From Streptomyces sp. MH60 (GTDB lineage: Bacteria > Actinomycetota > Actinomycetes > Streptomycetales > Streptomycetaceae): a stretch of DNA of 64,000 nt. Under the pieces are notes generated by a model. The model made no database searches and had not been told where the DNA came from. It worked only from the letters and a program-made list of their open reading frames with translations. The DNA lies in assembly GCF_002939385.1 (NCBI RefSeq), contig NZ_MULI01000030.1, positions 1 through 64,000 of the forward strand, written 5' to 3'. Made by a program: the position numbers and the translations under genes. Below are positions 27,829-36,573 of this stretch, in pieces (the stretch's first letter is position 1; every line of letters begins with the position of its first letter).

Positions 27829-29100
27829 ATGGGAAGCTCCACGGATCAAGACGGCGGTGTGAAGACGGAGCCGCGAGTGCTGCGGCGCGACGAGTGGGAC
27901 AGGTGGTACGGGACGCTGATCCGTGCCTTCAGCGGGGTTCCGGAGCCCGCCGAGACGTTGGCGCTGTACCGGGAGCTGACCCAGGTCGACCGGTCGATCG
28001 GTGTCTGGGAGGACGAGGGGGAGGGCGGCGCGTGCGTCGGGACGGCGGGGGCGTTCGCCTTCCGGATGACCGTGCCGGGCGGCGCGCCGGTGCCCGCCGC
28101 GGGCGTGACGATGGTGAGCGTCGCGGCCACGCACCGGCGCCGGGGCGTACTGACGTCGATGATGCGGCGGCAGTTGGACGACGTACGGGCCTGGGGCGAG
28201 CCGCTGGCCGTGCTGACGGCCTCCGAGCCGGCGATCTACGGCCGGTTCGGGTACGGCGCCGCGACCTTCGGGCTGAGCGCGGAGATCGACACGAGCCGGG
28301 TCCGGCTGTCGGTGCCGGCCGGCACGGATGACGTACGGCTGCGGTACGAGGCGCCCGCGGAGGTGCTCGACGCGTGCGAGGCGGTGTACGCGCGGCTGGT
28401 GCCGGAGCGGCCCGGGATGCTGGCCCGGCGGCCCGGCTGGGAGCGGCTGGCGCTGCTCGACCCGGAGAGCGGGCGGGACGGCGCCTCGCCCCTGCAGTGC
28501 GTGGTCGCCCGGCGGGGCGGCGAGGTCACCGGGTACGCGCGGTTCCGGGTACGGCCGGCCTGGGGGCCCGCGGGTCCCCAGGGCACGGTGGCCCTCGACG
28601 ACCTGGCCGGCCTCGATCCGGCGACCGAGGCGGCGCTCTGGCGCTTCCTGTACGACATCGACCTGACCTCCACGCTGGCGGTGCGGGGGCGGCCGGTCGA
28701 CGAGGCGTGGCAGCACCAGGTGTCGGACATCCGGCGGTGCCGGCCGGAGCTGCGGGACGCGCTGTACGTACGGCTGGTGGACGTGGGGGCGGCGCTCGCG
28801 GCGCGGACCTACCAGGCGCCGGTGGACGTGGTGTTCGAGGTCGACGACGCCTTCTGCCCCTGGAACGCGGGGCGTTGGCGGCTGAGCGGCGACGCGAAGG
28901 GGGCGTCGTGCGAGCGTACGTCGGACGCTGCCGATCTCGCGCTGTCGGTACGGGAGTTGGGGGCGGCGTATCTCGGGGGCGTGCGCCTCGGTTCGCTGGG
29001 TGCGGCCGGGCGGGTGCGCGAGGTGCGGGCCGGGGCGCTGGCAGCGGCGTCGGTGGGGTTCGGGTCGGACGTGGCGCCGTGGCTGCCGCACGGGTTCTGA
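27829..29100 (+). CDS. Eis-like GNAT N-acetyltransferase
   Basis: 423 residues with the three-part Eis layout: an N-terminal GNAT domain with the acetyl-CoA pyrophosphate loop VSVAATHRRRGVLTSMM (about residues 88-104), a second degenerate GNAT domain, and a sterol-carrier-like C-terminal domain. The chain ends in Phe (LPHGF); in mycobacterial Eis the C-terminal Phe carboxylate is the general base (known). Eis proteins acetylate amines, including aminoglycosides at several positions; whether this homologue does is not known. The ATG at 27829 lies 19 codons before the GNAT core. Convergent with the Nei gene (16-bp gap). Confidence 0.88.
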   Translation: MGSSTDQDGGVKTEPRVLRRDEWDRWYGTLIRAFSGVPEPAETLALYRELTQVDRSIGVWEDEGEGGACVGTAGAFAFRMTVPGGAPVPAAGVTMVSVAATHRRRGVLTSMMRRQLDDVRAWGEPLAVLTASEPAIYGRFGYGAATFGLSAEIDTSRVRLSVPAGTDDVRLRYEAPAEVLDACEAVYARLVPERPGMLARRPGWERLALLDPESGRDGASPLQCVVARRGGEVTGYARFRVRPAWGPAGPQGTVALDDLAGLDPATEAALWRFLYDIDLTSTLAVRGRPVDEAWQHQVSDIRRCRPELRDALYVRLVDVGAALAARTYQAPVDVVFEVDDAFCPWNAGRWRLSGDAKGASCERTSDAADLALSVRELGAAYLGGVRLGSLGAAGRVREVRAGALAAASVGFGSDVAPWLPHGF

Positions 29101-29116
29101 GCGCGGGCGCGGGGGG

Positions 29117-29938
29117 CTAACGCCGCTGGCAGGTGGGGCACCAGAAGAGGTTGCGGGCGGCCAGGTCGGCGGTGCGGACCGGGCTGCCGCAGAGGTGGCA
29201 GGGCTGGTTGGCCCGCCGGTAGACGTAGACCTCGCCGCCGTGGTCGTCGACGCGGGGCGGGCGGCCCATGGCCTCGGGGGTGTGCTCGGGGCGGACGGTG
29301 TCGATGCGGTTGTTGCGCACGCCCTCGCGCATGAGGGCGGTGAGGTCCTGCCAGATCGCGTCCCACTCGGCGGGGGTGATGTCCTTGCCGGGGCGGTACG
29401 GGTCGATGCCGTGCCGGAAGAGGACCTCGGCGCGGTAGACGTTGCCGACGCCGGCGATGACCTTTTGGTCCATGAGCAGGGCGGCGATGGTGGTGCGGCT
29501 GCGGGAGATCCGGCGGTGGGCGGCCGCGGGGTCGGCGTCCGGGCGCAGCGGGTCGGGGCCGAGGCGGTCGTGTATCGCCTGCTTCTCCGGGGGCGTGATC
29601 AGGGCGCAGGTGGTGGGGCCGCGGAGGTCGACGTACGCGGTGTCGTTCGCGAGACGGAGGCGGACGGTGTCCGTGGGCGGGGGCGCGGGGGCGGGGCCGA
29701 AGGTGACCTTGCCGAAGAGGCCGAGGTGGATGTGGACCCAGGCGGGGGGCTGGGTGGCTGCGCCGAAGCCCAGGAAGAGGTGTTTGCCGTGGGCGTCGGC
29801 GGTGGTCAGGACGGTGCCGTCGAGGAGGGCCGCGGAGTCGGCGAACTTGCCCTGGGGGCTGGTGACGTGGACTGCCGTCCGGGCGAAGGCGGCGGTGTAG
29901 TCCTGGGCCAGCCGGTGGATCGTGTGCCCCTCTGGCAC
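29117..29938 (-). CDS. nei: Fpg/Nei family DNA glycosylase
   Basis: 273 residues. After the initiator comes Pro2-Glu3 (MPEGHTIHRLA), the catalytic pair of the family; the PEGHT start is typical of Nei. The helix-two-turn-helix region has DQKVIAGVGNVYRAEVLF, and the C-terminal zinc finger is CHLCG...FWCPTC. It excises oxidised bases and cleaves the AP site. Start GTG 29938, with AAAGGA 7 nt upstream; the long open frame upstream is not coding. In Mycobacterium the homologue is next to rpiB; here rpiB is 365 bp upstream on the same strand. Confidence 0.94.
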   Translation of the reverse strand: MPEGHTIHRLAQDYTAAFARTAVHVTSPQGKFADSAALLDGTVLTTADAHGKHLFLGFGAATQPPAWVHIHLGLFGKVTFGPAPAPPPTDTVRLRLANDTAYVDLRGPTTCALITPPEKQAIHDRLGPDPLRPDADPAAAHRRISRSRTTIAALLMDQKVIAGVGNVYRAEVLFRHGIDPYRPGKDITPAEWDAIWQDLTALMREGVRNNRIDTVRPEHTPEAMGRPPRVDDHGGEVYVYRRANQPCHLCGSPVRTADLAARNLFWCPTCQRR

Positions 29939-30303
29939 GGAGGTGTCCTTTCGTTGCCCTTGCCCACGAGTTGCTCCGCGGGGTCTTGGGGTGCCTGCCT
30001 TTGCCCACCCGCCCACCCGACTCGGTGGGTCAAGAAGCTCGACTCGGCACGGGGCTCCGCCCCGCACCCCGGCGGGGACTCCGTCCCCTGCACCCCTCCG
30101 GGCCCGCTCCCCTGCGCCTCTCCGGGCCCCGCTTACCTGCGCTCCCTGCGCCTCCAGGCCCGCTCCCCCGTGTCCGCCCGCCCTGGAGGGCTCGACCACA
30201 TCCGACAGGCTCGCGTCCCTGGGCTGGGGCTCCTGGTTGCCGCGGGGTCGGGGGCGCCGCCCCCGGGCTGACGGGCCGGGGGGCGGCGGGGCGGTCGGGG
30301 TTG
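29939..30303. other. 365-bp gap with several short GC-rich palindromes
   Basis: No gene. It has three compact palindromes: GGGGCTCCGCCCC (30051-30063), GGGGACTCCGTCCCC (30074-30088) and a GGGGGCGCC-type one (30250-30264). These belong to a type common between Streptomyces genes and may terminate rpiB transcription. Confidence 0.5.
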
Positions 30304-30789
30304 TTACTGCTGGGGGTGGTGGGGCGGGATGGGGGGGAGGTCGCCCGTGGTCTCGTAGGACGTGAGCATGTCGATGCGGCGGATGTGGCGTTCGTCGCCG
30401 GAGAACGGGGTGGCGAGGAAGGTCTCGACGAACTTCGTCGCCTCGTCCTGCGTGTGCATCCGGGCGCCGACCGCGACGACGTTGGCGTTGTTGTGCTGGC
30501 GGCCCAGCGACGCCGTCTCCTCGCTCCAGGCCAGCGCCGCGCGCACGCCCTTCACCTTGTTCGCCGCGATCTGCTCGCCGTTGCCGGAGCCGCCGATCAC
30601 GATGCCGAGGGCGTCGGGGTCCGCGGCCGTGCGCTCGGCGGCGCGCAGGCAGAAGGGCGGGTAGTCGTCCTGGGCGTCATAGAGGTGCGGGCCGCAGTCG
30701 ACGGGCTCGTGGCCCGCCGCCTCGAGCCATTCGACGAGGTGGTTCTTGAGTTCGAAGCCCGCATGGTCCGAGCCGAGATACACGCGCAT
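30304..30789 (-). CDS. rpiB: Ribose-5-phosphate isomerase B
   Basis: 161 residues of the RpiB/LacAB family, starting MRVYLGSDHAGFELKN. The phosphate-binding GGSGNGEQIAANKVKGVRAAL segment and HNNANVVAVGARM are conserved. It interconverts ribose-5-phosphate and ribulose-5-phosphate in the pentose phosphate pathway. I chose the ATG at 30789, where family similarity begins; no ribosome site is visible, so the mRNA may be leaderless. The upstream in-frame ATG at 30852 adds 21 unrelated residues. Confidence 0.95.
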   Translation of the reverse strand: MRVYLGSDHAGFELKNHLVEWLEAAGHEPVDCGPHLYDAQDDYPPFCLRAAERTAADPDALGIVIGGSGNGEQIAANKVKGVRAALAWSEETASLGRQHNNANVVAVGARMHTQDEATKFVETFLATPFSGDERHIRRIDMLTSYETTGDLPPIPPHHPQQ

Positions 30790-30996
30790 GCGTCGAGTGT
30801 GACACGGGGGGCGAGACGCGGACTCTCGGGGTGGCAGCCATGAGAAGAGCACGTGAAGCTATGGAAGCTCAGGGAAAGCTCAAGTAACGATCCGGATTCA
30901 AAGGTTCCCGAATCAGTTCACCTCCGTTTCACTGGTCCGGCTCGTACACCGCTCGTACGGGAAAATGCTCGACCGGCGCAAAGGAAACCCTCCCCC

Positions 30997-32460
30997 ATGA
31001 CTTCGCAGCCGACCTTGACCAAACCCGAGGAGGAGCCCGCGGGCCCCTCCGGACCCGGGTCCGGGCTTCAGGCCGGGCTCAAGAACCGCCATCTCTCGAT
31101 GATCGCCATCGGCGGCGTCATCGGGGCCGGGCTGTTCGTGGGCTCCAGTACCGGGATCGCCACCGCGGGACCCGGCATCCTCCTCTCCTACGCCCTCGTC
31201 GGCACGCTCGTGGTGCTGGTGATGCGGATGCTCGGGGAGATGTCGGCCGCCAATCCGACCTCCGGATCGTTCTCCGCCCATGCCGACCGGGCGCTCGGGC
31301 CCTGGGCCGGGTTCTCCATCGGCTGGCTCTACTGGTTCTTCTGGGTCGTGGTGCTCGCCGTGGAGGCGACGGCCGGGGCGAAGATCCTGGAGGGCTGGAT
31401 CCCCGCCGTGCCGCAGTGGGGGTGGGCGCTGATCGTGATGGTCGTGCTGACCGCCACCAACCTCGCCTCCGTCGGCTCCTACGGCGAGTTCGAGTTCTGG
31501 TTCGCCGGGATCAAGGTCGTCGCCATCGCCGCGTTCATCGTCGTCGGCGGGCTGGCCGTCTTCGGCGTGCTGCCCGGCGTGGACAGCGACCAGGCGGGGC
31601 TCGGCAACCTGACGGAACACGGCGGGTTCCTGCCGAACGGGGCCGGGGCCATCCTCACCGGTGTGCTGCTCGTCGTCTTCTCCTTCATGGGCAGCGAGAT
31701 CCCCACCCTCGCCGCCGGTGAGTCCGAGGACCCGCAGCGGGCCGTCACCAAGGCGACCAACAGCATCATCTGGCGCATCGCCGTCTTCTACCTGGGCTCC
31801 ATCTTCGTCGTGGTCGCCCTGCTGCCCTGGGACGCGCAGTCGATCGTCGACGAGGGCTCGTACGTCGCCGCGCTGGACTCGCTCGGCATCGCCAACGCCG
31901 GTCAGATCATGAACTTCATCGTGCTGACGTCCGTGCTGTCCTGTCTGAACTCCGGGCTCTACACCGCTTCCCGCATGGCCTTCTCGCTCGGTGAGCGCGG
32001 TGACGCGCCGCGGGCCTTCGCCCGGACCACCCGGCGCGGGGTGCCGCGGACGGCGATCCTGGTCTCCGTGGTGTTCGGCTTCGTCGCCGTGTTCTTCAAC
32101 TACGAGTTCCCGGACTCCGTCTTCCTCTTCCTGGTCAACTCCTCCGGTGCCGTGGCCCTCTTCGTGTGGCTGGTGATCTGCTTCTCCCAGCTGCGGCTGC
32201 GCCGGATCATCCAGGCCGAGGCGCCGGAGAAGCTGGTGGTGCGGATGTGGCTGTTCCCGTATCTGACCTGGGCCGCCGCCGCCCTGATCGTCTTCGTGCT
32301 GGGCTACATGCTGACCGACACCGAGCACGACGGGCGCACCACCGTGCTGCTGTCGCTGCTCGTCGCCGCGCTGGTCCTCGTCGTCGCCTTCGTCAGGCAG
32401 CGGCTCGGGGCGGGCACGGCGCGGCGCGGGACGGCCGAGGCCGTCGTCGAGAAGGACTGA
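30997..32460 (+). CDS. APC-family amino acid permease (GABA permease type), copy 1
   Basis: 487 residues and 12 transmembrane helices. It starts with a Pro-rich cytoplasmic tail, then GLKNRHLSMIAIGGVIGAGLFVGS, the amino-acid transporter signature region. MRMLGEMSAANPTSGSFSAHADRALG and the FNYEFPDSVFLFLVNSSGA segment place it in the AAT/GABA permease group. The substrate is not evident. A paralogue about as long lies at 33467-34852, with bioY between. The ATG at 30997 has AAAGGA 11 nt upstream. Followed by a very strong hairpin. Confidence 0.92.
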   Translation: MTSQPTLTKPEEEPAGPSGPGSGLQAGLKNRHLSMIAIGGVIGAGLFVGSSTGIATAGPGILLSYALVGTLVVLVMRMLGEMSAANPTSGSFSAHADRALGPWAGFSIGWLYWFFWVVVLAVEATAGAKILEGWIPAVPQWGWALIVMVVLTATNLASVGSYGEFEFWFAGIKVVAIAAFIVVGGLAVFGVLPGVDSDQAGLGNLTEHGGFLPNGAGAILTGVLLVVFSFMGSEIPTLAAGESEDPQRAVTKATNSIIWRIAVFYLGSIFVVVALLPWDAQSIVDEGSYVAALDSLGIANAGQIMNFIVLTSVLSCLNSGLYTASRMAFSLGERGDAPRAFARTTRRGVPRTAILVSVVFGFVAVFFNYEFPDSVFLFLVNSSGAVALFVWLVICFSQLRLRRIIQAEAPEKLVVRMWLFPYLTWAAAALIVFVLGYMLTDTEHDGRTTVLLSLLVAALVLVVAFVRQRLGAGTARRGTAEAVVEKD

Positions 32461-32488
32461 TCTCGGGCGCGGGTGCCCGACCACGTGA

Positions 32489-32533
32489 AAGAGGCTCGCG
32501 GGGAGCGCTTGCAACGCTCCCCGCGAGCCTCTT
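32489..32533. terminator. Perfect 19-bp hairpin, bidirectional terminator
   Basis: Arms 32489-32507 and 32515-32533 are exact complements over 19 bp (AAGAGGCTCGCGGGGAGCG) with a 7-nt loop, between the convergent permease and bioY stops. Confidence 0.85.
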
Positions 32534-32551
32534 GCGTGGGCCCGTCGGCCG

Positions 32552-33136
32552 CTAGCGCTTGTCGACCAGCTTCCACGCGGCGGGCAGGACGCCCATCGCC
32601 AGCGCGGCCTTGAGCGCGTCGCCGATCAGGAACGGGGTGAGGCCGGCCGCGATCGCCGCGGTGAGGGACAGGTCGGCGGCGAAGGCCAGGTAGGGCACGC
32701 CGACGGCGTAGATGACCGCCTCGCCGAGCAGCATGGTGCCGGCCGTGCGCAGCACCGAGCGGTCGGCGCCGCGGCGGGCCAGGGCGCCCACGACCGTGAC
32801 GGCGAGCAGCATGCCGAAGACGTAGCCGAGGGAGGGCGCCGCGGTGCCGGAGCCGCCCTCCGCGAACCACGGCATGCCCGCCATGCCGACCAGGGCGTAC
32901 AGCGCGAGGGAGAGCAGACCGCGGCGGGCGCCGAGCGTGGTGCCGACGAGCAGTGCCGCGAAGGTCTGGCCGGTCACCGGCACCGGGGAGCCGGGCACGG
33001 GCACCGCGATCTGGGCCGCGACGCCGGTGAGCACGGCGCCGCCCGCCACGAGCGCGACGTCCCGGACTCGGGAGGAGGGGATGAGGTCGGCGAGGACCTG
33101 CCCGGAGCGGCGGGCGGAAACGGCAGCGGTGCTCAT
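32552..33136 (-). CDS. bioY: Biotin transporter BioY
   Basis: 194 residues and six helices. The family signature is seen as VPVPGSPVPVTGQTFAALLVG (region near residues 45-65) followed by GTTLGARRGLLSLALYALVGM and GYVFGMLLAV. BioY is the biotin-binding S component of an ECF transporter, which can also work alone. No bioM/bioN genes are next to it, so it would use a shared energising module or act solo. The ATG at 33136 is good. Its promoter region lies in the 330 bp before the divergent permease. Confidence 0.93.
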   Translation of the reverse strand: MSTAAVSARRSGQVLADLIPSSRVRDVALVAGGAVLTGVAAQIAVPVPGSPVPVTGQTFAALLVGTTLGARRGLLSLALYALVGMAGMPWFAEGGSGTAAPSLGYVFGMLLAVTVVGALARRGADRSVLRTAGTMLLGEAVIYAVGVPYLAFAADLSLTAAIAAGLTPFLIGDALKAALAMGVLPAAWKLVDKR

Positions 33137-33466
33137 GGGGACTCCGCGGTGGTGTGGACATGTCGGGACACCGCGACGCTATCCCAGCGGCCGGGGCCGA
33201 TCACCAGCAGCGCCCGACAAAGGCACGTTCGTCGGCTTGGTGGGCTCCCGACAAAGGATGCGGGATACACCCGGACTCGGGTGACACCGGTCACCGAGGG
33301 GGTGAGGCGGGCGTCACCAGTATGCGGAACCCCGCATTCGGATGATCACGTTCCGTATCCGGGCCGTCCGTATCGTGGGCGTCCGCTGTCGCCGGGCGGT
33401 GCGAGACCGGAAACTGTGGGCGCTTTTGCCCTGCCCCAGTCCCCCACGCATCGGACGAGCCGCTCC
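33137..33466. other. Divergent promoter region between bioY and permease 2
   Basis: 330 bp without a gene. On the minus strand TAGCGT (complement of 33176-33181) could be a -10 for bioY; the short palindrome TGTCGGGACA overlaps its leader (about 33161-33170). No recognised biotin-repressor operator was seen. Confidence 0.4.
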
Positions 33467-34852
33467 ATGTCCAACAGCACCACCACCGAGGCGCCCCGGC
33501 AGCCGGTGGACTCCTCCCTCTCCCACGGCCTCAAGCAGCGCCATCTGTCGATGATCGCCCTCGGCGGGGTGATCGGCGCCGGGCTGTTCGTCGGCTCGGG
33601 CGCCGGTATCGCCGCCGCCGGGCCCTCGATCGTCGTCGCCTACACCCTCTCCGGTCTCCTGGTGATGCTGGTGATGCGGATGCTGGGCGAGATGTCCGCC
33701 GCCCATCCGTCCTCCGGTTCCTTCTCCGCGCATGCCGAGCGGGCGATCGGCCCCTGGGCCGGCTTCACCGCGGGCTGGGCGTTCTGGGTGCTGCTGTGCA
33801 CGGCCGTCGGCCTGGAGGGCATCGGGGCCGCGCAGATCGTGCACGGCTGGCTGCCGGGCACGCCCGAGTGGGCGTGGGTGGCGCTGTTCATGGTGGTGTT
33901 CTGCGGGACGAACCTGGCCGCCGTGAAGAACTTCGGCGAGTTCGAGTTCTGGTTCGCCGCGCTCAAGGTCGGCGCGATCTCACTGTTCCTGGTGCTGGGC
34001 GTGCTGGCGATCTGCGGCGTCCTGCCGGGCACCGACTCCCCGGGCAGCTCCCACCTGGGCGACTTCCTGCCGAACGGCGGCAACGGCCTGATCATCGGCC
34101 TGCTCGCCTCGGTGTTCGCCTACGGCGGCCTGGAGACGGTCACCATCGCGGCGGCCGAGTCGGAGAACCCGGTCAAGGGCGTGGCGAGCGCCGTACGGAC
34201 GGCGATGTGGCGCATCGCGCTGTTCTACATCGGCTCGATGGCGGTCATCGTGACGCTGGTCCCGTGGGACTCCCCCGAGGTCGTCGAGAAGGGCCCGTAC
34301 GTCGCCGCCCTCGACGAGCTGGGCATCCCGGGCGCGGGTCAGCTCATGAACGTCGTGGTCCTGGTGGCGCTGCTCAGCGCGATGAACGCCAACATCTACG
34401 GCGCCTCCCGCATCGGCTACTCGCTGGTCGAGCGCGGCCAGGGCCCGAAGGTGCTGGGCCGGGTGTCGGGCGGGGTGCCGCGGATCGCGGTGCTGGTCTC
34501 CTCCCTCTTCGGCTTCGGCTGCGTCCTGCTCAGCTACTGGCGGCCGGACGACGTCTTCTCCTGGCTGCTGAACATGATCGGCGCGGTCATCCTGGTCGTC
34601 TGGATCTTCATCGCCGCCTCCCAGCTGCGGCTGCGCCGCCGCCTGGAGCGCGAGGCGCCCGACAAGCTGGTCGTGCCCATGTGGGGCTTCCCGTGGCTGA
34701 CCTGGGTGGCGCTGGCGGCCATGGCCGCGGTGTTCGTGCTGATGGCCCGTGAGCCGGACACCCGGGTCCAGCTGTACTCGACGGGCGGGATGACGCTCGC
34801 CCTGGCGGCCGTCGGCTACGCCCGGCAGCGACGGGCGGCTGCCCGCCGCTAG
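33467..34852 (+). CDS. APC-family amino acid permease (GABA permease type), copy 2
   Basis: 461 residues and 12 helices, a clear paralogue of 30997-32460: LKQRHLSMIALGGVIGAGLFVGS, MRMLGEMSAAHPSSGSFSAHAERAIG and the NFGEFEFWFAALKV segment are shared. It differs in having a shorter N-terminus and in the middle loops, so the substrates may differ. The ATG at 33467 (MSNSTTTEAPRQPVD) is 13 codons before the first similarity to copy 1; the ribosome site (GGACGAG) is weak. Followed by a 13-bp hairpin terminator. Confidence 0.92.
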   Translation: MSNSTTTEAPRQPVDSSLSHGLKQRHLSMIALGGVIGAGLFVGSGAGIAAAGPSIVVAYTLSGLLVMLVMRMLGEMSAAHPSSGSFSAHAERAIGPWAGFTAGWAFWVLLCTAVGLEGIGAAQIVHGWLPGTPEWAWVALFMVVFCGTNLAAVKNFGEFEFWFAALKVGAISLFLVLGVLAICGVLPGTDSPGSSHLGDFLPNGGNGLIIGLLASVFAYGGLETVTIAAAESENPVKGVASAVRTAMWRIALFYIGSMAVIVTLVPWDSPEVVEKGPYVAALDELGIPGAGQLMNVVVLVALLSAMNANIYGASRIGYSLVERGQGPKVLGRVSGGVPRIAVLVSSLFGFGCVLLSYWRPDDVFSWLLNMIGAVILVVWIFIAASQLRLRRRLEREAPDKLVVPMWGFPWLTWVALAAMAAVFVLMAREPDTRVQLYSTGGMTLALAAVGYARQRRAAARR

Positions 34853-34874
34853 CCCCGGCGCCCGGTTCCTCCCG

Positions 34875-34906
34875 AGGGCCCCCGCACCCACGCGTGCGGG
34901 GGCCCT
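34875..34906 (+). terminator. Terminator after permease 2
   Basis: AGGGCCCCCGCAC (34875-34887) pairs perfectly with 34894-34906 around a 6-nt loop, followed by TT. Confidence 0.8.
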
Positions 34907-34954
34907 TTCGTGTGCTCCGGCACGCCCCTCCACCCCTCCGCGGACTCTTGCTGC

Positions 34955-34981
34955 TAGCGTGCACTTGCAAGCCTTTTGCAA
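34955..34981 (+). promoter_or_regulatory. sodF promoter -10 and Nur box
   Basis: TTGCAA-N5-TTGCAA at 34965-34981 is an exact match to the Nur-box pattern (tTGCaa-N5-ttGCAA). TAGCGT at 34955-34960 is a plausible -10, so the box covers the transcription start. In S. coelicolor, Ni-bound Nur represses sodF (the Fe enzyme) while the Ni enzyme SodN is used (known). Confidence 0.8.
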
Positions 34982-35005
34982 TAAGAGGGTCGGAGGGGAT
35001 CCGCC

Positions 35006-35647
35006 ATGTCCGTCTACACGCTTCCTGAACTGCCGTACGACTACTCGGCGCTGGCTCCCGTGATCAGCCCCGAGATCATCGAGCTGCACCACGACAAGCA
35101 CCACGCCGCGTACGTCAAGGGCGCCAACGACACGCTGGAGCAGCTCGCCGAGGCGCGGGACAAGGAGACGTGGGGCTCGATCAACGGCCTGGAGAAGAAC
35201 CTGGCCTTCCACCTCTCCGGCCACATCCTGCACTCGATCTACTGGCACAACATGACCGGCGACGGTGGCGGCGAGCCCCTGGACAAGGACGGCGTGGGCG
35301 AACTGGCCGACGCGATCGCCGAGTCCTTCGGCTCCTTCGCGGGCTTCAGGGCCCAGCTCACCAAGGCCGCCGCGACCACCCAGGGCTCGGGCTGGGGCGT
35401 GCTGGCCTACGAGCCGCTGAGCGGCCGGCTGATCGTCGAGCAGATCTACGACCACCAGGGCAACGTCGGCCAGGGCTCCACCCCGATCCTGGTCTTCGAC
35501 GCCTGGGAGCACGCCTTCTACCTGCAGTACAGGAACCAGAAGGTCGACTTCATCGACGCCATGTGGGCCGTCGTCGACTGGCAGGACGTGGCCAAGCGCT
35601 ACGAGGCCGCCAAGTCCCGGACCAACACGCTGCTGCTGGCGCCCTGA
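35006..35647 (+). CDS. sodF: Iron superoxide dismutase
   Basis: 213 residues, Fe/Mn SOD family. Metal ligands: His28 (ELHHDKHHAAYV), His76 (GHILHSIYWHNM), and the Asp and His of FDAWEHAFYLQY. It converts superoxide to oxygen and peroxide in the cytosol. Start ATG 35006 with GGAGGGG 8 nt upstream. The Nur box in the promoter means it is expected to be on in nickel limitation and off in nickel excess. It is followed by a bidirectional terminator. Confidence 0.96.
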   Translation: MSVYTLPELPYDYSALAPVISPEIIELHHDKHHAAYVKGANDTLEQLAEARDKETWGSINGLEKNLAFHLSGHILHSIYWHNMTGDGGGEPLDKDGVGELADAIAESFGSFAGFRAQLTKAAATTQGSGWGVLAYEPLSGRLIVEQIYDHQGNVGQGSTPILVFDAWEHAFYLQYRNQKVDFIDAMWAVVDWQDVAKRYEAAKSRTNTLLLAP

Positions 35648-35713
35648 GAGCCGGCCCCTGAGCGTCCCGCCTCGTGATCGTCTTCTCAACCTTCACCGGG
35701 CGGGCGGAATGAG

Positions 35714-35750
35714 GGAAGCCCCCGCGAGGACGTGACTCGCGGGGGCTTCC
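35714..35750. terminator. Perfect 15-bp bidirectional terminator
   Basis: GGAAGCCCCCGCGAG (35714-35728) pairs exactly with 35736-35750 around a 7-nt loop. It lies between the convergent sodF and DsbA-like genes. Confidence 0.85.
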
Positions 35751-35763
35751 TGTGCGCGGGGAC

Positions 35764-36402
35764 CTACAGGTTGCTGAAGTCCGGGCCCTTGGTGCGGGTC
35801 CGCTTGATCTCGTAGAAGCCCGGCACGGACGCCACGGCGAGGGTGCCGTCCCAGAGCTTGGCGGCGTCCTCGCCCTTGGGGGCGGGGGTGACGACCGGGC
35901 CGAAGAAGGCGAGCTGCTCGCCGTCGGCGCCGGGCACGGCGATGACCGGGGTGCCGACCTCCTGGCCGACCTTGTCGATGCCCTCCTTGTGGGAGGCGCG
36001 CAGCTGGGGCTCGTAGGGGGTGCCGTCCCAGTGGTCCATGAGGGACTCGGGCAGACCGACGTCCTTCAGGGCGGCGGCGACCGTCTCCCGGCCCGGGCCC
36101 TCCTCCTGGTTGTGGATGCGGGTGCCGAGTGCCGTGTAGAGGTCGCCGAGCACCTCGCGGCCGTGCTCCTCCTGGGCCGCGATGACGACGCGGACCGGGC
36201 CCCAGGCCTTGACCTCCAGCATCTCGCGGTACTCCGCGGGCAGCTCGTCGAGCTTGTCCTCGTTGAGCACGGCGAGGCTCATCAGGTGCCAGTGGACCTC
36301 GATGTCCCTGACCTTCTCCACCTCCAGGACCCAGCGGGAGGTCATCCAGGCCCAGGGGCACAGCGGGTCGAACCAGAAGTCGACGGGCGTCTTCTCGGAC
36401 AT
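35764..36402 (-). CDS. Rv2466c-like thioredoxin-fold (mycothiol-linked DsbA family) protein
   Basis: 212 residues, nearly collinear with mycobacterial Rv2466c (mycothiol-dependent nitroreductase): DFWFDPLCPWAWMTSRW, WGPVRVVIAAQEEHG, and the C-terminal EIKRTRTKGPDF. The active site reads C15-P-W-A18 where Rv2466c has CPWC (from memory), so it is a monothiol version: it could use mycothiol directly but has no resolving Cys. Start ATG 36402, with GAGGAG just upstream; ATG 36414 is an alternative. It is divergent from pepN, the same arrangement as in M. tuberculosis (Rv2466c-Rv2467). Confidence 0.9.
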   Translation of the reverse strand: MSEKTPVDFWFDPLCPWAWMTSRWVLEVEKVRDIEVHWHLMSLAVLNEDKLDELPAEYREMLEVKAWGPVRVVIAAQEEHGREVLGDLYTALGTRIHNQEEGPGRETVAAALKDVGLPESLMDHWDGTPYEPQLRASHKEGIDKVGQEVGTPVIAVPGADGEQLAFFGPVVTPAPKGEDAAKLWDGTLAVASVPGFYEIKRTRTKGPDFSNL

Positions 36403-36573
36403 GTCTCTCCTCATGGGGCGCGCGAGCAGGTGTTTCTCGGGGCAACCGGCCGGTCGGCCCGCCCATTCCCCGCTGCCGTGCGACAGGGGCGCATGGCAGG
36501 ATCGGTGCTGTCCGCATACTGAACACCACGGAACACCAGTCGTATACCGAACACCATCCGAGGAGTGCCGCCC

